NCBI GenBank assembly: GCA_024643255.1
Contig: JAHENF010000001.1
Span: 121,301 to 185,300, forward strand
Length of the DNA: 64,000 nucleotides
Origin: Ilumatobacteraceae bacterium
Lineage (GTDB): Bacteria > Actinomycetota > Acidimicrobiia > Acidimicrobiales > Ilumatobacteraceae
Direction: 5' to 3'
The position numbers and the translations under genes are program-made. Below, piece after piece: positions 58,698 through 64,000 of the stretch (the stretch's first letter is position 1; each line of letters starts with the position of its first letter). The notes beneath the pieces were generated by a model, which ran no database searches, was not told where the DNA came from, and saw nothing but the letters and a program-made list of their open reading frames with translations.

Positions 58698-59282
58698 TCA
58701 GTCGACGCCCGGGCGCAGCGAGCCGTCGAGGATCCGATCGGCGACATCGCGCATCCTGGTTCGCTCGCTCATCGCGGTGCGCTGGATGAAGGCGAAGGCG
58801 TCGCTCTCCGACATCGCCGCCTCGTCGATGAGCACGCCCTTGGCGCGGTCGACGATCTTTCGTGATTCGAGTTGCTCACCGAGCGCATCGATCTCACCCG
58901 TCAGGGAGCGGAGTTCCTTGAATCGACCCATCGCCACTTCGATCGCGGGAATCAGGTCGCTCTTCTGGAACGGCTTGACGAGGAACGCCAACGCACCCGC
59001 GTCGCGCGCCTGCTCGACGACCTCGCGCTGGCTGAATGCCGTGAGCATCAGCACGCCGCAGATCTTCTCGCCGTTGATGATGCGGGCCGCTTCGAGGCCG
59101 TCGATGCCCGGCATCTTGATGTCGAGGATCGCCAGATCGGGTTGCAGCCCCCGAACCAGTTCGACCGCCTGGTCGCCCCGGCCGGTCTCGCCGATGACCT
59201 CATAGCCCTCTTCCTCGAGGGTTTCGCGGAGATCCATCCTGATGATGGCCTCGTCCTCGGCGATGACGACACGCAACGGCAT
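58698..59282 (-). CDS. Response regulator with ANTAR RNA-binding output domain
   Basis: VVIAEDEAIIRMDLRETLEEEGYEVIGE, DLAILDIKMPGIDGLEAA, FLVKPF; C-terminal LESRKIVDRAKGVLIDEAAMSESDAFAFIQRTAMSER. Confidence 0.93.
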   Translation of the reverse strand: MPLRVVIAEDEAIIRMDLRETLEEEGYEVIGETGRGDQAVELVRGLQPDLAILDIKMPGIDGLEAARIINGEKICGVLMLTAFSQREVVEQARDAGALAFLVKPFQKSDLIPAIEVAMGRFKELRSLTGEIDALGEQLESRKIVDRAKGVLIDEAAMSESDAFAFIQRTAMSERTRMRDVADRILDGSLRPGVD

Positions 59283-59348
59283 GGCTCTTATCTAGCAGGT
59301 GACGGACGGCAACCGCTCCTGCACCGCTCCGACATCACTCGGGCACCG

Positions 59349-59819
59349 TCACCAGTAGTCGACCATCAGCTCGCTGATCCACGCGGGCTGACGGACCGCG
59401 GATCGAGGTTGGAACTCGAGGACGAACGGTTTGATGTCGAGCACCGGGGTCTCGTCGATCGCATCGAGCCCGCGCACTCGCACGTCGAGTCCGTCGACGC
59501 CGATCAGCTCGCACGTCGTCAGTCCGAGCCGATTCGGACGAGAACTCGCACGCTGGGCGAAGATCCCGACCTTCGGCCACGCTTCGTTTCCCCGAGGGCG
59601 ACGGGATCCAGTGCTGACCTGGGACTCGTCGAAGCGGTCGAAGAGGAACACGACCTCGATGTGGGAGAACGCGTCCAGTCCGGCGAGCGCGTCAGCGGTG
59701 AACCGCGTGGCGTCGAGCCGAATGATGCTCTCCACATCACCCCACTCGTCGTCGGCGCGACCAGCGCGCGGTGAGACGACCCGGCCGATCGGCGTGACGA
59801 CGTACTCCGGGTTGCTCAT
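59349..59819 (-). CDS. TsaA/TrmO-like domain protein
   Basis: VVTPIGRVVSPRAG, LDAFSHIEVVFLFDRFD, VGIFAQRASSRPNRLGLTTCELIGVDGLDVRVRGLDAIDETPVLDIKPFV. Confidence 0.9.
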   Translation of the reverse strand: MSNPEYVVTPIGRVVSPRAGRADDEWGDVESIIRLDATRFTADALAGLDAFSHIEVVFLFDRFDESQVSTGSRRPRGNEAWPKVGIFAQRASSRPNRLGLTTCELIGVDGLDVRVRGLDAIDETPVLDIKPFVLEFQPRSAVRQPAWISELMVDYW

Positions 59820-60643
59820 CCGAATGCCGATGCCATCGCCTTGCTCATCGGCCTGACGAGCTCGCGCAGTCGAGCGCAGCCGTCGGCACCGATCGCGTCG
59901 TACGGCGCTGCAGCGAGTTCGTCGGTGCGCTGTTCGATCCAAGCTCGGCGATCCCGACCCAGATCGGTGAAGGCGAGGTCCGGGTCGAGCCAGCCGATCG
60001 AGCGCAGCCGCTCCTCGGCTGCGAGCCAGTCGTCGCCGGTGCGCTGCCGAGTCGCCCGCAGGATCTCGGCCGACACATCGCCGGCCGCCGCATGGGTGAC
60101 GAGGGCCTCGCAACCGTTCAGACCCTCGACCGTGAGCGCCACGATGTGGCCGTCGCCGCGGAACTCGCGGAGCAGCGACTGCGCGTGCCACAGCACGAGG
60201 TGCGGTTCGTCGGGCCACGCGAGTGAGGCGTGGCCGGCGAACAGCGGCCGCCCCTCCGGCCGGTCGCAGGCTGCCAGTGCGGCGATGCGTGCAAGTTCGG
60301 CGGCCTCCGCCATCTCCGGGGTGTCGACGGCGTCCGGCGCCAACCGGCGCAGCATCCGATCGGCGGCGCGCAGGCGGGCGGCCGTCATGGATTCCGGCGT
60401 CACGTGGTCCCAGACTCCGTCCATGCTCCGGCGCACGAGCTCGAGGTCGAAGTTGAAGAACGTCGCGATCACGACCGATGCCGGCACGGCGCCCATCGGC
60501 GCGGCCCGTGACGCGAAGTAGCCCCGCATGCGGTCGTCGATGCCGACACCGGCGTACTCCTCGCGGGCCTCGGGCACGAAGTAGATGGCCCCGTGTACCG
60601 GTTCGAGGGTGCGCCAGGTCTTGCGTGCGATCAACGGATCCAT
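59816..60643 (-). CDS. SCO6745-like hypothetical protein
   Basis: Long ORF ARKTWRTLEPVHGAIYFVPEAREEYAGVGIDDRMRGYFASRAAPMGAVPASVV..FNF; ATGA overlap with downstream gene. Confidence 0.7.
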   Translation of the reverse strand: MDPLIARKTWRTLEPVHGAIYFVPEAREEYAGVGIDDRMRGYFASRAAPMGAVPASVVIATFFNFDLELVRRSMDGVWDHVTPESMTAARLRAADRMLRRLAPDAVDTPEMAEAAELARIAALAACDRPEGRPLFAGHASLAWPDEPHLVLWHAQSLLREFRGDGHIVALTVEGLNGCEALVTHAAAGDVSAEILRATRQRTGDDWLAAEERLRSIGWLDPDLAFTDLGRDRRAWIEQRTDELAAAPYDAIGADGCARLRELVRPMSKAMASAFG

Positions 60644-60671
60644 CGGCCGAGCATGACAGCTGACCGGTCTG

Positions 60672-60956
60672 TCACATGCGGTCGAGGAGTTCGTCCTGGC
60701 GGACCTCGAGTGACGCGATCTCCTCGATCACCTTCGAGCGGTGCTTCGCGAGCGCATCGACGTGACGGCGTGCGTCGCGCGCCTCGTACGACGCGCCGGC
60801 GGTCTCGGACACCAGTGCTCGGATCGCCTGATCGTCGGCATCGTCGCCGAGGTGGATCATCTGCTCGTCGATCACCGACAGCTCCGAGCGCAACGACTTC
60901 AGGCGCGTCGCCACCTGCGAGAGTCGCCGTTCGACGAGCCAGTTGCCCATGATCAC
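60672..60956 (-). CDS. Small coiled-coil hypothetical protein
   Basis: MIMGNWLVERRLSQVATRLKSLRSELSVIDEQMIHL..HRSKVIEEIASLEVRQDELLDRM. Confidence 0.65.
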   Translation of the reverse strand: MIMGNWLVERRLSQVATRLKSLRSELSVIDEQMIHLGDDADDQAIRALVSETAGASYEARDARRHVDALAKHRSKVIEEIASLEVRQDELLDRM

Positions 60957-61033
60957 TCGATGCTACTTGCGGCCCGTCGGCCACCGAGGGCTCGCTCCGA
61001 TCGCGCCTGGAGGCACTGCGATCCACCGTGCGG

Positions 61034-61107
61034 TGCCCCGGGTCGGACTCGAACCGACACTTGACGGTGTTTGAGACCGTTGCCTCTGCCAATTGGGCTA
61101 CCGGGGC
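61034..61107 (-). tRNA. tRNA with CAA anticodon (nominally Leu) but class I short variable loop
   Basis: Reverse complement GCCCCGG TA GCCCAATTGGCAGAGGC A ACGGT CTCAAAC ACCGT CAAGT GTCGG TTCGAGT CCGAC CCGGGGC A (74 nt). Confidence 0.88.
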
Positions 61108-61184
61108 GCGCGTGACGGCCGAGGTTAGCGGGCTTACCGGGCGGTAGCTCGTGCAAACGGGGGCGGAGGTCTAGCCTGCGGCCA

Positions 61185-62366
61185 ATGCTCGCTTTCACCT
61201 TCCCCGGCCAGGGCTCCCAACGCCCGGGCATGGGACTGCCCTGGCGTGACCACGAGAGCTGGGAACTCGTCGACGAGGCCAGCGACATCGCGGGCCGCGA
61301 TGTCGGTGCCCTGCTCTGTGATGCCGACGCCGATGAATTGAAGGACACCCGCAACGCCCAGTTGACGACGTTCGTGTCGAGTCTGATGGTGCTCGACGCC
61401 GTCGAGCGGCTCGGCATCGAGCCCAGCTACTGCGCTGGCCACAGCCTCGGCGAGTACACCGCACTGACCGCAACGGGTGCACTCGGCTTCGATGACGGCG
61501 TGCGACTCGTGGCCGAACGCAGCGCCGCCATGCACGATGCCGGGCTCGCTCAGCCGGGCACGATGGCGGCCGTGCTCGGACTCGACGACGACCATGTCGA
61601 GGTCGCCTGTCGCCGAGCGGACGCCGAAGTGTGGGTGGCGAACTTCAATGCCCCCGGTCAGGTCGTGATCGCCGGTTCACCTGCCGGTGTCGAGGCTGCC
61701 TCGGTCCACGCCAAGGAACTCGGCGCCAAGAAGGTGATGCCGTTGCAGGTGTCGGGAGCGTTCCACACACCGTTCATGACCGCAGCGCGCGACCGACTCC
61801 GCGTCGCGCTCGCGACGGCCGACCCGCGCGACACCGACGTGCCCGTGGTGTCGAACGTCGATGCGCTCGCTCACGACCAGGGCGCGGACTGGGCGAGCCT
61901 GCTGTCGGCGCAACTCTCGAGCCCCGTGCGCTGGAAGCACTGTCTGCTCACCCTCGCCGAGTGCGGCGTGACCGACTTCGCCGAACTCGGCCCCGGAGCG
62001 GTGCTCACCGGCATGGCCAAGCGCACCGTCACCGGCGGACGCACGATCTCGGTGTCGACGCCAGAGGACCTCGACAAGCTGCTCGAGTGGGTCGGCGCGG
62101 GTACGACATCGGCGCCCGCCCATCACGAGGGAGAACACCTCTTCGCCGTCGAGCGCCTCGTCGTCAGCCCTGGGGCGGGCATCTTCACCCCGATCGGCTC
62201 GCTGGTGGAGGGCTCGATCATCACCGTGGGCGCGGTGCTCGGCCACGTCGGCGACGTCGAGGTCCGGTCGCCGTTCGCCGGAATTCTCCAGAGCTACATC
62301 GCCCTCGACACCGAACGGGTCACGCCGCGCCAGCCGATCGCCTGGCTGCGCAGCGACGGCTCATGA
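61185..62366 (+). CDS. fabD: Malonyl-CoA:ACP transacylase (FabD) with C-terminal biotinyl/lipoyl-like extension
   Basis: FTFPGQGSQRPGMG, YCAGHSLGEYTALTATGAL, QVSGAFHTPFM; C-terminal VVSPGAGIFTPIGSLVEGSIITVGAVLGHVGDVEVRSPFAGILQSYIALDTERVTPRQPIAWL. Confidence 0.92.
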   Translation: MLAFTFPGQGSQRPGMGLPWRDHESWELVDEASDIAGRDVGALLCDADADELKDTRNAQLTTFVSSLMVLDAVERLGIEPSYCAGHSLGEYTALTATGALGFDDGVRLVAERSAAMHDAGLAQPGTMAAVLGLDDDHVEVACRRADAEVWVANFNAPGQVVIAGSPAGVEAASVHAKELGAKKVMPLQVSGAFHTPFMTAARDRLRVALATADPRDTDVPVVSNVDALAHDQGADWASLLSAQLSSPVRWKHCLLTLAECGVTDFAELGPGAVLTGMAKRTVTGGRTISVSTPEDLDKLLEWVGAGTTSAPAHHEGEHLFAVERLVVSPGAGIFTPIGSLVEGSIITVGAVLGHVGDVEVRSPFAGILQSYIALDTERVTPRQPIAWLRSDGS

Positions 62367-62382
62367 CCAGCGAGGAGATCTG

Positions 62383-63357
62383 ATGCCAGCAGTACCGATC
62401 GGCACACGGGGTGCGGTGATCACCGGGTGGGGAACTGCACTGCCCGAGCGCATCATCACGAACCACGATCTCGAACAGACGATGGACACCAGCCACGACT
62501 GGATCGTCGACCGCACCGGCATCAGCGAACGTCACGTCGGAGGCACTACCGCGGGCCTGTCCGTCGAGTCCGGTCGCCGGGCACTCGAGATGTCCGGCGT
62601 CGACCCCGCCGAGATCGACCTGCTCATCCTCGCGACCACGACGCCCGATCGTATGGTGCCCGCCACATCGGCAACCGTGCAGAACGCACTCGGCCTCAGT
62701 TGCGGCGCGTTCGACGTGAACGCCGCTTGCTCGGGCTGGGTCTACGGTCTCGTCGCCGCGCACGGGTTCATCGCCACCGGCGCCGGCAAGATCCTGCTGA
62801 TCGGCACGGACACGCTCGCGCGTATCACCGACTGGACCGATCGCAACACCGCCATCCTGTTCGCCGACGGATCGGGAGCTGCGGTGATCGAGGCCGTCGA
62901 GGGGCCCGGGCAGTTGCTCGGGTGGGATCTCGACGCCGACGGCAGCGCGGAGGACGCCCTGTACTGCGAGCACGGCGGTCTGCTGCAGATGGAGGGCAAG
63001 GAGGTCTTCCGGCGGGCGGTGCGCATCATGGTCGATTCGGCCACGAAGTCGATGGCCCACGCCGGAGTCACCGCGGACGACATCGCCCTCGTCATCCCCC
63101 ATCAGGCGAACATCCGCATCATCTCGGCATCGTGCGATCGGCTCGGCATCGGCCTCGACCGCGCCTCGACCGTGCTCGATCACACCGGCAACACCTCGGC
63201 GGCTTCCGTGCCACTCGCCCTCGCGGCCGCCCTCGACGCCGGCCGCGTCACCGATGGCGACCTCGTGTTGTTCGTCGGATTCGGGGCCGGCATGACATCC
63301 GCCAGCGCGGTCGTGCGCTGGAACCAGACTGCGCACGAACGGAGTGCCGCCCGATGA
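62383..63357 (+). CDS. fabH: Beta-ketoacyl-ACP synthase III
   Basis: ITGWGTALPERIITNHDLEQTMDTSHDWIVDRTGISERHV, DVNAACSGWVYGL (Cys), VIPHQANIRI (His), DHTGNTSAASVPLAL (Asn). Confidence 0.95.
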   Translation: MPAVPIGTRGAVITGWGTALPERIITNHDLEQTMDTSHDWIVDRTGISERHVGGTTAGLSVESGRRALEMSGVDPAEIDLLILATTTPDRMVPATSATVQNALGLSCGAFDVNAACSGWVYGLVAAHGFIATGAGKILLIGTDTLARITDWTDRNTAILFADGSGAAVIEAVEGPGQLLGWDLDADGSAEDALYCEHGGLLQMEGKEVFRRAVRIMVDSATKSMAHAGVTADDIALVIPHQANIRIISASCDRLGIGLDRASTVLDHTGNTSAASVPLALAAALDAGRVTDGDLVLFVGFGAGMTSASAVVRWNQTAHERSAAR

Positions 63358-64000
63358 CCACCACCGGACGCATCGTGCTCGTCACCGGCGGGTCGCGCGG
63401 GATCGGACTCGCCTGCGCGCGCCGATTCGAGGCACTCGGCGACCGGGTCGCGGTCACCTACAACTCGTCTCCCCCACCCGACGGCCTGTTCGGCGTCAAG
63501 TGCGACGTGACCTCGAACGACGAGGTCGATGCCGCCTTCACCGCGATCGAGGAGCACTTCGGCGGCAGCGTCGAGATCCTGGTGTCGAACGCCGGCGTCA
63601 CGCGCGACGGGCTGCTGCTGCGGATGAGCGAGGACGACTTCACCTCGGTCGTCGACGCCAACCTGACCGCGGCCTACCGCGTGGTCAAGCGGGCGGCACG
63701 TGGCATGTTGAAGGCGCGAACCGGCCGAATCGTGCTCGTGTCGTCGGTCGTCGGTCTGCTGGGCTCGGCGGGGCAGGCGAACTATGCGGCATCGAAGGCC
63801 GGCCTGGTCGGTTTCGCTCGATCCGTCGCCCGCGAACTCGGATCACGCTCGATCACCGTCAACGTCGTCGCTCCCGGGCCCGTCGCCACCGACATGACCG
63901 CCGCGCTGGGCGACGACCGCCTCGCCGACCTCACCGCGATGGTGCCGCTGCAACGCATGGCCGAGCCCGACGAGATCGCCGGCGTCGTGTCGTTCCTGGC
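63354..64000 (+). CDS. fabG: 3-oxoacyl-ACP reductase (SDR), 3' truncated by window edge
   Basis: GRIVLVTGGSRGIGLACARRFEALG, VSNAGVTRDGLLLRM, YAASKAGLVGFARSVARELG, VVAPGPVATDM; ATGA overlap with fabH. Confidence 0.93.
   Translation, partial: MTTTGRIVLVTGGSRGIGLACARRFEALGDRVAVTYNSSPPPDGLFGVKCDVTSNDEVDAAFTAIEEHFGGSVEILVSNAGVTRDGLLLRMSEDDFTSVVDANLTAAYRVVKRAARGMLKARTGRIVLVSSVVGLLGSAGQANYAASKAGLVGFARSVARELGSRSITVNVVAPGPVATDMTAALGDDRLADLTAMVPLQRMAEPDEIAGVVSFL

Overview
High-GC actinobacterial chromosome window; gene content and style suggest Acidimicrobiia/Ilumatobacter-like, but that taxonomy is inference. Most of it is densely packed housekeeping genes: a purine operon (purSL-purQ-purC-purF-purDM fusion-purN-guaB), metX, a Fpg/Nei glycosylase, SURF1, a lycopene-cyclase-like flavoprotein, MBL and GMC oxidoreductases, MoxR/VWA, murJ, proB, obg, dGTPase-like, galK-like, two CorC/CNNM proteins, coaE, rpsA, polA, an ANTAR regulator, fabD/fabH/fabG, and two tRNAs. 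Two regions stand out. (1) At the left edge is an overlapping three-gene operon: a peptidoglycan-binding protein, a patatin-like phospholipase with a transmembrane insert, and a 2192-aa protein. The large protein combines metallo-beta-lactamase, two alpha/beta-hydrolase modules (one LCAT-like), a possible M17-N/macro-like module, a CHAT (caspase-like) protease with an apparent His/Cys dyad, and a helical tail. The operon ends at a tRNA-Gly whose 3' end faces it, so it is a candidate undescribed conflict/immune system. (2) At 49062-49535 is a glutathione peroxidase with an in-frame TGA exactly at the catalytic (seleno)cysteine position, followed by a SECIS-like hairpin. The ORF track missed it. 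It sits immediately upstream of a GCS2/YbdK ligase, an M20 amidohydrolase and a gamma-glutamylcyclotransferase, suggesting a gamma-glutamyl-thiol redox operon. Other observations include PurD-PurM and PurS-PurL fusions, a telomere-like C4A2-3 tract with G-quadruplex potential, a duplicated palindromic repeat, and a short-variable-arm tRNA with a CAA anticodon. Annotations come from motif recognition only; no searches were run.
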